A DNA stretch of 64,000 nucleotides from Macrosoma leucophasiata. Lineage: Eukaryota > Arthropoda > Insecta > Lepidoptera > Hedylidae. Location: assembly GCA_036365455.1 (NCBI GenBank), contig JAWQUS010000032.1, positions 17,244,001 to 17,308,000 on the forward strand, written 5' to 3'. Of this stretch, positions 51,101-53,093 are shown piece after piece (position 1 is the first letter of the stretch; every line of letters starts with the position of its first letter). Below the pieces are notes generated by a model, which saw nothing but the letters and a program-made list of their open reading frames with translations, was not told the DNA's origin and searched no databases. A program made the position numbers and the translations under genes.

Positions 51101-52008
51101 GTAACAGTAAATGTTCATAAGGTTCACTTCACTAGTTTAATAAACAATAAAGCTGTTATTTCTTGTATCTTTTTTTTATTTTTCTGCACAAATCTTGCCA
51201 TCAACCTGCCATAAAGAGACTTGGTATAAAAAATATTTTTTACTTTATAAAAGAGCAGTCCCAAAACCTAATCTATAGAATGCAATTTCAGGAAAAATAT
51301 GCCTATGATATTATTTTATTCAAAATAGGTATAGCCAACTCAAATATTATTGCAAAACTAGAATATACCTATAGAACTAGCAGGCCAATGAATCAAATAG
51401 GCTAACATTATTCAACTGCATCTATTTGATATATTCAAGATAGAACTAGTTCATCAAATAACAGGAACATACTGCTTACAATTGATAGATTAGTTCTTTT
51501 ACTAGGACAACCAAGTATCATGAACCAACTTAGATACAAGAGTTAATGTGAATAAGGCTTATGGTACACTCAAGTACACTCATGCAAGGCAAGCAAATAT
51601 GGACATGCAAAGGTTCGCGAGTTTACAAGCTGTCTACTCAATCGAGAATTAGGTCGAGAGTTCTGTGTTTATTACATATAGATTAGTGTTTACGATGCCA
51701 GTGACTCATACTGTGCGTCATTATTCCTTCTACGGCATTTACAGTTATTGATCTCGCACCATTTAGACACAGATGTGATATACTACGCTCTGGAGGTGAG
51801 AAATTAAACAAAATGTTAAATGCATTACGATGTATTGTTAACAACATAAGCGTACACATATTTTGGCGGCTACTGTGCATTGAAAAATCATAGCTTCTCG
51901 TTTACTTGGGACATTCGAGCCGTAATTGTTGATGCTGGTGTTTGCGAAATCATCACTGAACCTTTTATAACCGTCCGACGGCGAAGACGGGCTCCTCAAA
52001 GAAGCCAT
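5917..52008 (-). CDS. TPCN1: Two-pore cation channel 1 gene, 16 coding exons
   Basis: Whole-gene entry; exons are listed separately. TPC1 is an endolysosomal two-domain (2x6 TM) cation channel gated by PI(3,5)P2 and, in TPC1, by voltage. The 16 exons add up to 2403 coding bases (800 residues plus stop), close to the usual 800-830, and every junction keeps phase. Landmarks in the joined numbering: domain I S4 arginines 200, 203 and 206; S4-S5 linker [10 protein letters not shown] with R220, R221 and R224, which align to the lipid-binding arginines of mammalian TPC1; filter I TTAN at 279-282; inter-domain EF-hand-like linker about 370-430; domain II S4 arginines 540, 543 and 546; filter II VVNNW at 641-645, the Asn pair linked to sodium selectivity in animals. 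Introns 1 and 5 are packed with transposons. Exon 8 carries a 141-bp tandem duplication. Exon 1 is assigned by phase and start context and is the least certain exon. Confidence 0.92.
6130..6340 (-). mobile_element. Helitron-like/dispersed lepidopteran repeat
   Basis: Minus-strand end CGCGAACGAAGTCGCGGGTACAG is a GC hairpin close to a CTGG end (degenerate CTAG). The body shares CCGTTCCCGAGATTAGC and the ACAGACAGACAAAAA run with copies at 37.0 and 45.4 kb. Between exons 15 and 16. Confidence 0.5.
6543..6649 (-). CDS. TPCN1: TPCN1 exon 15 (residues 701-736, C-terminal domain)
   Basis: Acceptor TATGGCAG|AGGAG, donor CCGCCTGGG|GTTAGT. An acidic, amphipathic C-terminal helix region ([20 protein letters not shown]); phase 1 in, phase 0 out. 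Opposite-strand and shifted open frames here are shadows caused by the GC-rich exon. Confidence 0.85.
6650..8110. other. TPCN1 intron 14 sequence with repeat fragments
   Basis: Holds a fragment around 6880-6960 resembling 20960-21047, a fragment near 7480-7560 resembling 33630-33700, and an LTR-like block 7735-8010 resembling 15938-16220. No gene. Confidence 0.5.
7735..8010 (+). repeat. LTR-like dispersed repeat, copy 1
   Basis: Shares the block order GTAGC(A/G)TCCAC, TAGATGGCGT, ACAACTTCC(T/C)AACG, AATCGTT(A/G)GG, GCCAGGCGC and CCGTTCCTCCACA with 15938-16220. Could be a solo LTR; termini not resolved. Confidence 0.4.
8111..8216 (-). CDS. TPCN1: TPCN1 exon 14 (residues 666-701, IIS6)
   Basis: Acceptor GTTTCAG|GTATTC, donor [33 protein letters not shown] is the IIS6 gate helix and FRFRIQYKR the basic stretch after it, matching EAFVFRMNYSR in mammals. 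Confidence 0.95.
8226..8422 (-). repeat. SINE A2 subfamily, 5'-truncated
   Basis: Carries the A2 variant block GAGACCATAGTTGTTTTGTC in place of the GAGGCCTAAGG block. Inserted about 10 bp upstream of exon 14. Confidence 0.75.
8700..8781 (-). repeat. tRNA-like unit
   Basis: Minus-strand cloverleaf-like sequence: acceptor GACTTCA/TGAAGTC, box A TAGCTCAATTGGAAGAGC, box B GAGTTCGAGTC. Anticodon arm is altered by an extra AGGG relative to other copies. Confidence 0.65.
8994..9070 (+). repeat. tRNA-like unit within an inverted repeat
   Basis: Perfect 7-bp acceptor stem (GACTTCA with TGAAGTC) and T stem GCGAG/CTCGC. Flanked by 60-bp inverted arms (ACACATGCTTGTGAAATAT left, complement right). Stem mismatch and U37 argue against a working tRNA gene. 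Confidence 0.65.
9330..9770 (+). mobile_element. LINE 3' end with RT C-terminal tail
   Basis: Frame 9339-9590 includes [15 protein letters not shown], the Cys/His-type tail (HLLxxCPxY) of jockey/I-like RT proteins, then a stop, 150 bp of UTR and an A-rich tail. Confidence 0.6.
9790..9935. mobile_element. Hairpin MITE family G
   Basis: TTGTAACATTTCACATCC is matched by its complement GGATGTGAAATGTTACAA; outer TTGCA/TGCAA ends. Centre TAACAGATTTCTTAAAG-like block shared with 17832-17998. Confidence 0.55.
9936..10610. other. Intron 13 sequence, possible solo LTR
   Basis: TTTGGGTGAAC near 9950 and GTTCACCCAAA near 10280 are inverted copies bounding a GC-rich block (10150-10260). Not otherwise recognised. 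Confidence 0.3.
10611..11250 (+). repeat. SINE A interrupted by a LINE tail
   Basis: SINE A head 10611-10817 and tail 11171-11250 are separated exactly at the GTGTGGGTG|TCTATAGG site by a LINE 3' UTR. Confidence 0.85.
10818..11170 (+). mobile_element. 5'-truncated jockey-like LINE, 3' UTR only
   Basis: Nearly identical to 62638-62996, the 3' UTR of the RT element at 61.4 kb, and ends in the same (TGATTC)n tail. A short GTG duplication may flank it. Confidence 0.85.
11259..11454 (-). CDS. TPCN1: TPCN1 exon 13 (residues 600-665, pore II)
   Basis: Acceptor TTAACAG|GAACAC, donor TTTATG|GTGAGT. Turret with N-glycosylation sequons (NTT at 601, NSS at 613), then [11 protein letters not shown], the pore helix TLFELTV and the filter VVNNW. 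Confidence 0.96.
11492..11573 (+). repeat. tRNA-SINE 5' fragment
   Basis: ACTGCCTCAGTAGCCCAGTG head with box A and box B; body truncated where the MITE at 11575 begins. Confidence 0.7.
11575..11777 (-). mobile_element. Tc1/mariner-like MITE, truncated
   Basis: Reverse of the complete copy at 48686-48936; its end GATGAGCACTG is followed by TA. Confidence 0.7.
11812..12087 (-). mobile_element. tRNA-SINE, near full length
   Basis: Minus-strand copy of the 4841-5151 family, from CTGCCTCAGTAGCG to TTACAGGCGTGAAGT. A short extra copy of its head lies at 12116-12150. Confidence 0.8.
12234..12516 (-). repeat. SINE A, full length
   Basis: Poly-T at left (poly-A on minus), CTACCACCA at right. Confidence 0.85.
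12684..12977. mobile_element. hAT-type MITE family E, second copy
   Basis: Ends CATAGAGCAACAC and GTGTTGCTCTATG; flanks GTTGATTG and GTTGACTG (7 of 8). It lies about 40 bp from the exon 12 donor. Confidence 0.75.
13014..13184 (-). CDS. TPCN1: TPCN1 exon 12 (residues 543-600, IIS4-IIS5)
   Basis: Acceptor TTTCAG|GCTAAT, donor GCTGTGT|GTGAGT. Completes IIS4 (R543, R546, K549), then [13 protein letters not shown] linker and IIS5 ending [14 protein letters not shown]. The NCC at the turret start is conserved in TPC1. Confidence 0.95.
13214..13402 (+). mobile_element. Tc1/mariner-like MITE, 3'-truncated
   Basis: Starts TA|CAGTGCTCATCAAG and breaks off at GCTCTACAG. Confidence 0.7.
13553..13839 (-). 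repeat. SINE A, full length
   Basis: Poly-T left; ATCTACCACCA right (one change from the consensus). Confidence 0.85.
14095..14350 (-). mobile_element. LINE family B, C-terminal fragment
   Basis: On the minus strand the degenerate frame keeps the YNMGxxFKxxV-like block and the end VANVH-like tail found in the copies at 30.3, 33.5 and 63.3 kb. Confidence 0.65.
14370..14538 (-). CDS. TPCN1: TPCN1 exon 11 (residues 487-543, IIS2-IIS4)
   Basis: Acceptor CCACCAG|TGTTCC, donor [26 protein letters not shown], the conserved [17 protein letters not shown]3, and the start of the voltage sensor IIS4 with R540. A LINE fragment starts within about 20 bp of the donor without touching it. Confidence 0.95.
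14563..14703 (-). mobile_element. Jockey-like LINE 3' UTR fragment
   Basis: Complement of the CACCCTAAATGAATAAATGA end with a short GAATCAG tail at left; same family as 62638-62996. Confidence 0.75.
14704..15000 (+). mobile_element. LINE C-terminal fragment and 3' UTR
   Basis: 14716-14822 reads [18 protein letters not shown], then [14 protein letters not shown] and stop, the typical LWNxLPxxIR end of jockey-type RT proteins. Confidence 0.65.
15153..15272 (-). CDS. TPCN1: TPCN1 exon 10 (residues 447-487, IIS1-IIS2)
   Basis: Acceptor TCCTCAG|ATGCCC, donor [26 protein letters not shown] is IIS1; SWDTWLFLT leads into IIS2. Phase 1 in and out fits both neighbours. Confidence 0.88.
15280..15500 (-). 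mobile_element. Helitron-like 5' portion
   Basis: Minus strand starts TCCTACTAATAATATATT, then GCGAAAGTTTGTATG, the start usual for moth non-autonomous Helitrons. The 3' end was not found. Confidence 0.45.
15500..15937. other. Intron 9 sequence, nothing identified
   Basis: No gene or bounded repeat recognised. Confidence 0.4.
15938..16330 (+). repeat. LTR-like dispersed repeat, copy 2
   Basis: Pairs with 7735-8010. Includes TATATACAACTTCC and a pyrimidine-rich 3' part. Open frames here are by-products. Confidence 0.4.
16470..16580 (-). mobile_element. Helitron-like 3' terminus
   Basis: Minus strand ends GCGAACCCGGGGTGGGTCG then CTAG|T, a GC-rich stem just before CTAG. Confidence 0.45.
16587..16876 (-). 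repeat. SINE A, full length
   Basis: Poly-T left; lacks the GTTATG step in the GCCTAAGGTGTTATGCC block. Confidence 0.85.
17232..17444 (-). CDS. TPCN1: TPCN1 exon 9 (residues 376-447, EF-hand-like linker)
   Basis: Acceptor TTTCAG|GCAGCC, donor [33 protein letters not shown] followed by [14 protein letters not shown] is the degenerate EF-hand region between the two channel domains; WPYFEYLIY begins IIS1. The 3' half is very GC-rich (RAAAAAVRW). Confidence 0.92.
17832..17998. mobile_element. MITE family G with 17-bp TIRs
   Basis: CTAAGGTTCGGTTGCAC and its exact complement bound 167 bp that contain a TCTAACGTTAACAGATTTC core shared with 9790-9935. Confidence 0.7.
18021..18290. repeat. 141-bp tandem duplication across the TPCN1 exon 8 donor
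   Basis: Copies start at 18021 and 18162, exactly 141 bp apart, with about four substitutions over the first 125 bp. Each holds the 3' part of exon 8 ([10 protein letters not shown]...[10 protein letters not shown]) and the donor GTGAGT. Between them sits a GGGACGC micro-repeat. 141 is a multiple of three and the frame stays open, so either donor keeps the downstream frame. Confidence 0.9.
18192..18372 (-). CDS. TPCN1: TPCN1 exon 8 (residues 316-376, post-IS6 linker)
   Basis: Acceptor [32 protein letters not shown] continues S6 into the cytosolic linker and [14 protein letters not shown] matches the conserved FEGLMRxYxP motif. The proximal donor CACTACA|GTGAGT at 18191-18190 gives the family-normal length. 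A second identical donor 141 bp downstream would extend the exon to 18051 and add 47 residues in frame. GC content here is far above that of the flanking introns. Confidence 0.9.
18475..18574 (-). CDS. TPCN1: TPCN1 exon 7 (residues 283-315, IS6)
   Basis: Acceptor TTCCAG|TTTCC, donor [26 protein letters not shown] is the invariant post-filter motif; the rest is the pore-lining S6 helix ending in VLMNL. Confidence 0.94.
18621..18956. mobile_element. hAT-like MITE with nested LINE fragment
   Basis: Starts CAGTGATTCCAAAAG, ends GGAACCTCTG; flanks AGATAGAG and ACTTAGAG agree at 6 of 8. Same family as 2964-3093. Confidence 0.6.
18711..18837 (-). mobile_element. LINE family C 3' fragment, nested
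   Basis: (TGTA)n tail at left, then the complement of the [13 protein letters not shown] region. Confidence 0.65.
19345..19477 (-). CDS. TPCN1: TPCN1 exon 6 (residues 238-282, IS5 and pore)
   Basis: Acceptor TTCCAG|GTCTAT, donor [27 protein letters not shown] is S5 of domain [11 protein letters not shown] is pore helix and filter I. Phase 1 in, phase 2 out. Confidence 0.94.
19558..19843 (-). repeat. SINE A, near full length
   Basis: About 80 bp upstream of exon 6. Ends GAGCTCTACCAGTAG. Confidence 0.8.
19850..21039. other. Intron 5 sequence without identified gene
   Basis: Possible unresolved LTR-like block 20130-20560 and a fragment at 20965-21039 (GGCAATCGGCGAGCGCAGAAGG) resembling 6890-6950. 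Short frames here show no protein signal. Confidence 0.4.
21317..22681 (-). pseudogene. hAT transposase catalytic and dimerisation part
   Basis: 454 codons overlapping the N-terminal frame by 32 bp in another frame. LTTDIWTD carries the first catalytic Asp region and [12 protein letters not shown] the second; the end [18 protein letters not shown] is the hAT dimerisation domain. Uninterrupted except for the 5' frameshift, so the full protein would need either repair of a homopolymer or a +1 shift. Confidence 0.88.
22650..23261 (-). pseudogene. hAT transposase N-terminal part (BED zinc finger)
   Basis: Starts at [11 protein letters not shown] (AAAATGCC context; a splice-like TTTTCAG lies just upstream). 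The CRSCH...HIEKMH pattern is a BED-type C2H2 finger that binds transposon DNA. The frame ends at TAA in a TTTTTAAAAAATAA run, where one extra A shifts it out of the frame of the catalytic part. Confidence 0.85.
24255..24645 (-). mobile_element. LINE family H, C-terminal fragment
   Basis: Minus frame ending at 24434 reads [36 protein letters not shown] then stop; its 3' UTR ends GCAATAAAGTATTGAGTATT at 24255. Confidence 0.65.
24700..25400. other. AT-rich repeat remnants
   Basis: A B-box-like GGGTTCAAATCCCAGC at 24890 (minus) and the common moth motif CCGACTCCAAAAAAAGGAGG at 24988. No gene. Confidence 0.4.
25411..25849. mobile_element. Non-autonomous hAT element
   Basis: 439 bp, TAGGGATGG and CCATCCCTA ends that match those of the 21.1-kb hAT; flanks CTAGGAAG and CTACTAAG (6 of 8). 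No transposase remains. Confidence 0.6.
25850..27300. other. Intron 5 sequence
   Basis: A diverged tandem pair (TATCATTCTAGTCTTTC and GATGGCGCTATT at 26656-26720 and 26818-26873) and a perfect 17-bp inverted repeat at 26945-26997 (GTAATGTTCTGTTTCAC). No gene. Confidence 0.45.
27329..27739 (+). pseudogene. LINE endonuclease C-terminus remnant
   Basis: Frame [18 protein letters not shown] then [14 protein letters not shown] includes the end of an AP-endonuclease-like domain and the EN-RT linker. A TAA at 27737 separates it from the RT frame. Confidence 0.65.
27758..29548 (+). CDS. LINE reverse transcriptase
   Basis: 596 codons in one frame. RT motifs in order: [18 protein letters not shown] (about 140), [10 protein letters not shown] (first Asp), [20 protein letters not shown] catalytic box (about 300), then thumb and C-terminal [20 protein letters not shown]. 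It copies element RNA at nicked target DNA. Because the upstream endonuclease frame is closed and truncated, this copy is probably immobile. It begins without a convincing start codon. Confidence 0.85.
   Translation: MWKNLKNTVLPKNNIELPAHFNDPNLINNYFLTISGSANVSISHLTFFEFNRFSDAVFHLQPITVHSLIQYIKGLKSNAEGCDGITLDMLVMTFPYTIEIIHNMINTSIATSQFPDIWKTAIVCPLPKVSNPAVLKDLRPISILPCLSKILEKAVCVQLTKYLENNNILPEAQSGFRKGRSTVTALLDVTDSILCSQDQGLCTLLVLLDFSRAFDSVNIPLLLTKLNYYGFDNEAMRWFHSYLSDRAQRVKLKNIDGSAVMSDNMPVSRGVPQGSILGPILFILYSADIKTIIKNCKYHIYADDIQIYIACKPSDIDASVKKLNEDLSRIADWSQKNCLLLNASKTKYLIFGSSPLLKNINSSNPVLLMGEPIERVYEARNLGLYMDCHLRFEKHIANMIKNCFYKLKVLYKMRSFLKEELRIQLTESLILSKLNYMDTVFGPRLLAKTQKLIQRVQNACARFCFEIPPRAHVTPFLNNHSLLKMKHRQKLHMACLLFGIINSNVPQYLNEKLSWMSGSKSGARDTRQRKVQLSTQCHSSQAFRGSFRYAATKCWNNIPPPIRNLQSAHCFKHALKKFIIRHQKSEENFQHDTSVF
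30318..30717 (-). mobile_element. LINE family B, C-terminal fragment
   Basis: Minus strand: [45 protein letters not shown], then a frameshift and the VLQMF/VANVH tail. Typical moth LINE C-terminus. Confidence 0.75.
31256..31545 (+). repeat. (GATGAT)-rich low-complexity block
   Basis: Purine-rich GAT/GGT triplets over 290 bp; the long Asp/Gly frame through it is a composition artefact. Confidence 0.85.
31880..32414. repeat. Fold-back repeat with ~200-bp arms
   Basis: Left arm 31880-32092 and right arm 32215-32414 are inverted copies (TATGGGCTACGTACCTACC and its complement), with a 120-bp spacer. Probably a MITE nested in the Harbinger-like element. Confidence 0.75.
32650..32892 (+). mobile_element. 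Tc1/mariner-like MITE, near complete
   Basis: ATTGCACATCGAGCCTACG to TTATTGGATACTG; directly abuts the 5S-like SINE. Confidence 0.65.
32893..33199 (+). mobile_element. 5S-rRNA-like SINE, 5'-truncated
   Basis: CGGTTAAGCGATACGGGCGC, then GTGATGGGTGACCGCTAG; ends GGGTTGCCATTATTATT. About 45 bp from exon 5. Confidence 0.75.
33243..33423 (-). CDS. TPCN1: TPCN1 exon 5 (residues 178-238, IS3-IS4 and S4-S5 linker)
   Basis: Acceptor ATTCCAG|GGTATA, donor ATGTTAG|GTGAGT. Contains S3 ([12 protein letters not shown]), the S4 arginines in HFRVTRALR, and the linker [11 protein letters not shown], whose R220, R221 and R224 correspond to the PI(3,5)P2-binding arginines of mammalian TPC1. Ends in phase 1 and is completed by exon 6 13.8 kb away. 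Confidence 0.95.
33506..33990 (+). mobile_element. LINE family B fragment split by another repeat
   Basis: [20 protein letters not shown] at 33527-33586 and [19 protein letters not shown] at 33832-33888 are halves of one C-terminus. A 200-bp unrelated repeat (GACACTTCGACGTCCCG...) lies between. Confidence 0.7.
34264..34428 (-). repeat. SINE A, truncated
   Basis: Poly-T end to CGGAAATTACAGAGCCG; the GGTGGTAGAG head is absent. Confidence 0.75.
34808..34933 (-). CDS. TPCN1: TPCN1 exon 4 (residues 136-177, IS2)
   Basis: Acceptor ATTCCAG|TTGCC, donor ATAAAG|GTCAGT, 42 codons, phase 0. [20 protein letters not shown] is segment S2; the basic end LKHKRTMIK matches the RHKRTMVK motif of TPC1. Confidence 0.93.
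35697..35861 (-). CDS. TPCN1: TPCN1 exon 3 (residues 81-135, IS1)
   Basis: Acceptor CTCCAG|GAAGG, donor TTTGAG|GTGTGT, 55 codons, phase 0 at both ends. [12 protein letters not shown] is followed by a hydrophobic span [12 protein letters not shown], transmembrane segment S1 of domain I, and EDPAVPAFE, all aligned with TPC1. Confidence 0.93.
36225..36391 (-). repeat. SINE A, truncated
   Basis: TTTTTTTATGTAATGG to GGAAATTACAGGGCC, 90 bp from exon 2. Confidence 0.75.
36483..36619 (-). CDS. TPCN1: TPCN1 exon 2 (residues 35-80)
   Basis: Acceptor TTTCCAG|ACACAAG, donor TTAGAG|GTGAAC. Encodes the acidic N-terminal cytosolic segment ending in [12 protein letters not shown], which matches the conserved NYQEAAIYL motif that precedes domain I in animal TPC1. 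Starts in phase 1 and ends in phase 0. Confidence 0.9.
36636..36757 (+). mobile_element. Tc1/mariner-like MITE, 3' half
   Basis: AAATGGTCGACAAACG to TTGAGCACTG|TA, immediately upstream of exon 2. Confidence 0.65.
37003..37240 (-). mobile_element. Helitron-like element
   Basis: Minus strand ends GCGGACGAAGTCGCGGGCACAG then CTAG|T; body matches 6130-6340. Confidence 0.55.
37473..37757 (+). repeat. SINE A, full length
   Basis: CTGGTGGTAGAACTCC to CATAACATAAAAAAA. It splits another dispersed repeat seen at 37400-37466 and 37915-38045 (GGAGGCCC motifs, also 46060-46230). Confidence 0.85.
37777..37856. repeat. 80-bp hairpin
   Basis: CACGCATATCCCCCCTGATT and, on the other side, ATAGGGGGGATATGCGTG pair over about 33 bp around a short loop. 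Confidence 0.8.
38467..38625. repeat. MITE family E fragment (left arm)
   Basis: CATAGAGCAACACGGGCC start; right end lost. Mirror at 40953-41111. Confidence 0.65.
38629..38912 (-). repeat. SINE A, left arm
   Basis: TTTTTTTCTTATGTAATGG to CTACCACCA; mirrored by 40667-40949. Confidence 0.85.
39101..39135 (-). mobile_element. Helitron-like terminus, left arm
   Basis: CTAG followed by CTGACCCGGAAAACGTCG; SINE A2 lies directly after it. Mirror at 40443-40477. Confidence 0.4.
39136..39404 (-). repeat. SINE A2, left arm
   Basis: Has the GAGACCTTAGTTGTTTTGTC variant block; mirror 40175-40443. Confidence 0.8.
39445..39590 (-). mobile_element. LINE family C fragment, left arm
   Basis: Complement of the [18 protein letters not shown] coding block; mirrored at 39988-40134. 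Confidence 0.7.
39731..39860 (-). repeat. SINE A fragment in palindrome loop
   Basis: TTTTTTTTTAATGTAATGG to GATGCGTTAC, cut by the hairpin at 39860. Confidence 0.75.
39860..39921. repeat. Perfect 29-bp hairpin, loop CACT
   Basis: CCGGCAGGCATAACACCTTA GGCCTCAGG, CACT, then its exact complement. Built from the SINE A block CCTGAGGCCTAAGG turned back on itself. Confidence 0.9.
40175..40443 (+). repeat. SINE A2, right arm
   Basis: Mirror of 39136-39404. Confidence 0.8.
40667..40949 (+). repeat. SINE A, right arm
   Basis: Mirror of 38629-38912. Confidence 0.85.
41293..41328. repeat. Second fold-back hairpin, 16-bp arms
   Basis: CACCTTAGGCCTCAGG, CACT, CCTGAGGCCTAAGGTG; same centre as the hairpin at 39889, placed just outside the right palindrome arm and followed by SINE A sequence to 41365. 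Confidence 0.9.
41380..41755. repeat. ~380-bp dispersed repeat, copy 1
   Basis: TTTTGGCGGGAACCTTGAAAG to CAATATGCGTAATAGC; second copy 54168-54565. Imperfect inverted ends (GTTTTGGCGGGAACC and GGTTGCC(A/T)CCAAAAC) bound the first half. Confidence 0.7.
41790..42230 (-). mobile_element. LINE family H fragment
   Basis: Shares TTCAGGTAGATGGTTGTATA and CGAGATGGGGGTAGC with 24255-24645 but is more decayed; a C9-10 run at 41938 interrupts it. Confidence 0.5.
42493..42640 (-). repeat. SINE A, broken
   Basis: Tail part only; the head GTAATGCGGTGGTGCC to CTACCACCA reappears at 42987-43040. The DNA between contains the hairpin at 42691. Confidence 0.7.
42691..42826. repeat. 136-bp hairpin with 60-bp arms
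   Basis: Arms 42691-42750 and 42766-42826 pair almost throughout (TTCACAGACCGCACTACGAC against its complement), loop 15 nt. Inserted inside a SINE A. A palindromic MITE or hairpin RNA source. Confidence 0.8.
43376..43474 (+). mobile_element. Tc1/mariner-like MITE, 5' part
   Basis: TA|CAGTGTTCATCAAGAAATA, cut off where a SINE A fragment begins. Confidence 0.65.
43489..43611 (-). repeat. SINE A head fragment
   Basis: CCATACATTACCATCTAACC to CTCTACCACCA. Confidence 0.7.
43648..43890 (+). repeat. SINE A with internal deletions
   Basis: CTGGTGGTAGAGCTCC to CATTACGTAAAAAAA; lacks the CAGCACTATC step and part of the tail. Confidence 0.8.
43900..44350. other. Intron 1 sequence
   Basis: Block CCATAATCGCCACGCTTGGC at 44009 also occurs at 34231. 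No gene. Confidence 0.4.
44352..44740 (-). mobile_element. LINE family C, C-terminal fragment
   Basis: Minus frame: [20 protein letters not shown] then [18 protein letters not shown], a known RT C-terminal signature. A frameshift precedes the shared SLRNRRACM end and (ATAC)n tail. Confidence 0.75.
45288..45360 (-). repeat. tRNA-like SINE head
   Basis: Minus: box A TTGGCATAGTGGTTTGTGCC, box B GGGTTCGATCCCC. The body is not recognised. Confidence 0.45.
45384..45760 (-). mobile_element. Helitron-like element with nested LINE tail
   Basis: Minus end GCGTACGAAGTCGCGGGTACAG then CTAG|T; body as 6130-6340, split at CACTCCTT|ATTACATAAGC by 45490-45619. Confidence 0.55.
45490..45619 (+). mobile_element. 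Jockey-like LINE 3' UTR fragment, nested
   Basis: Same 3' end as 62996 (CCTAAATGAATAAATGAG, TGATTC tail). Confidence 0.8.
45846..46056 (+). repeat. SINE A2, truncated
   Basis: CTGGTGGTAGAGTTCC to TGTCTATAAG; A2 block AACAACAAAGGTCTCAGG. Confidence 0.75.
46450..47410 (-). repeat. Tandem array of three tRNA-like units
   Basis: Units start at 46499, 46807 and 47114 (period 307-308 bp). Each has a minus-strand tRNA-like head (GACTTCA acceptor, box A, box B GAGTTCGAGTC) and a 230-bp spacer containing TAGCGCCATCTATTGC. The array is bounded by AAATCATTTGAA on both sides, and its right end is an inverted copy of the ACATGCTTGTGAAATAT segment. Confidence 0.85.
47420..48020. other. Intron 1 sequence, nothing identified
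   Basis: No gene or bounded repeat seen. Confidence 0.45.
48024..48323 (+). repeat. SINE A, full-length reference copy
   Basis: Runs CTGGTGGTAGAGCTCCAG, CGTAGGCACCACCGCATTAC, CCTTAGGCCTCAGGAGTGG, TTGACCTTGGTCTTTGTG, CTGCATGCTTGTTTGCC to a 23-base poly-A. About 280 bp plus tail; more than 20 copies in this window on both strands. It lacks a convincing tRNA or 7SL head, so the A-tail implies use of an L1/RTE-like machinery. Confidence 0.9.
48380..48539 (+). mobile_element. Helitron-like 3' end
   Basis: GCGGGCGAAGCCGCGG hairpin, then CTAACAG and terminal CTAG before T, as in moth Helitrons. Confidence 0.6.
48686..48936 (+). mobile_element. Tc1/mariner-like MITE, complete
   Basis: 251 bp, ends TA|CAGCGCTCATCAAG and CTTGTTGGATACTG|TA; internal GCGTTATCTC also inverted. 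TA duplication and CAG/CTG ends point to Tc1/mariner. Six partial copies elsewhere. Confidence 0.8.
49034..49310 (+). repeat. SINE A, near full length
   Basis: CTGGTGGTAGAGCTCC to CATAACATAAAAAAA, with a small deletion at GTCTATAGGC. Confidence 0.85.
49320..51900. other. AT-rich intron 1 start, no gene seen
   Basis: Very AT-rich, TACCTA/TAGGTA-rich. Short frames show no protein signal. Regulatory sequence is possible but not visible. Confidence 0.5.
51906..52008 (-). CDS. TPCN1: TPCN1 exon 1 (start exon, residues 1-34)
   Basis: Encodes a Ser/Pro/Asn-rich cytosolic N-terminus beginning [17 protein letters not shown]. The start is preceded by GTAAAA and followed by GCT, a good insect context. 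An in-frame ATG exists at 52053 and could add 15 residues. The donor CCCAA|GTAAA leaves phase 1, exactly what exon 2 needs (A|AC gives Asn). It lies 15.3 kb upstream of exon 2 and just upstream of RpL6 in divergent orientation. TPC N-termini are poorly conserved, so phase and position, not homology, support it. Confidence 0.6.
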
Positions 52009-52429
52009 TTTTACAAACTGATTTTTTTTGCTAATTCGACAGCTGATTGGCAAACAGACAAGGCAACAACTGTCAGTTTTTTTCGTTCCGAAACTAAATG
52101 CTATAAAAAGTAATCGTCATTTAGAACTCACTTATAATATTTTATAAATCGTTTCCCTAGATGGAAAAAAAGTAAATAAATTAAAAATAAACTTGAATTA
52201 TGAAATTAAAATAAAAAAGGCAAAAGGTTGCTTCTTTTGTAATTTGTAGATTTTCTGTGGTTCATTGTTCTAGTCTTTGACGTATTTTAGATTATCTGTG
52301 GTTTGACACTATAGTGATGTGATTTGTATCGTTTTTACAATCGTTATTTTTAATAATTGAAAATTAATTACAGTATCGAACAAGAAATATTTCACATCGA
52401 CCTTAGGAAGGAACGTTATTTCGTATTAT

Positions 52430-52538
52430 ATGTGATGTTTTTCGATCATTTCGATCAAAGTTTAGCGCTCTCCAAAGCTAAAACTAGCCAATTATCTCTT
52501 TCGTAGGCTCGATGAGCAATATTTCTAGCTGAGTACTG
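52430..52538 (-). mobile_element. Tc1/mariner-like MITE fragment
   Basis: CTAGCCAATTATCTCTTTCG to GAGTACTG|TA. Confidence 0.55.
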
Positions 52539-52581
52539 TAGCTGAATTTTGATAATTACTAATGAATTTTAATGTAATAAA

Positions 52582-52720
52582 CTAGCGGCTCGCACCAGCT
52601 TCGCACGGGTGTAATTTACATATTATCATAACATTGGGACTATAAATTATTGAGATGTTATTTATCCTATCTTTAAAATTGGATCAAACTGCACAGGGTG
52701 TGAAAATTTGATTAAAATTG
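52582..52720 (-). mobile_element. Helitron-like terminus
   Basis: Minus end GTGCGAAGCTGGTGCGAGC then CTAG|T. Confidence 0.4.
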
Positions 52721-53066
52721 GTTAATATTTTAGGAGTAACCATTGCGGACCAACAACGTGACGCGTAGTTTTTAATATTAAGATTTGGCTTGTACAGTAC
52801 GCGTAAAACTTATATGCCACTGAGTGAAGTTGCCTGTGTAAAGTGACGCCAGTCACTTGACAGATGGATTTCACCATCGTAATTAAAAACAAATCAAGAT
52901 AAACTTGCATATCGTGCTTAACTGAGTTTAACTGCAATATTTGAGTTTCACAAAAAATTGCTCTCAGTTGACCATACAGACTTATACAGACGAGAAAGAA
53001 AGCGAGTTTCAATAGAAATCGATTTTTAAAGTATTGGACATCCCTAAATGTGACAGTTTCTGTCAA

Positions 53067-53093
53067 TTTCTTTTTCTTGATCCCGGTTCTAAT
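53067..53093 (+). promoter_or_regulatory. Putative RpL6 transcription start with TOP tract and leader exon
   Basis: The pyrimidine run TTTCTTTTTCTTG, typical of ribosomal protein (TOP) transcripts, is followed within 15 bases by a consensus donor AAT|GTGAGT at 53094. An acceptor GTTGTACAG at 53465-53473 lies 3 bases before the ATG. This predicts a short leader exon and a 380-bp 5' UTR intron. Inference from signals only. Confidence 0.45.

Larger units (their letters stand above)
52009..53066. promoter_or_regulatory. Divergent TPCN1-RpL6 intergenic region
   Basis: 1.06 kb between the TPCN1 start codon and the RpL6 leader. Contains a MITE end at about 52430-52538 and a Helitron-like CTAG end at 52582. 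No TATA box stands out for either gene. Confidence 0.45.
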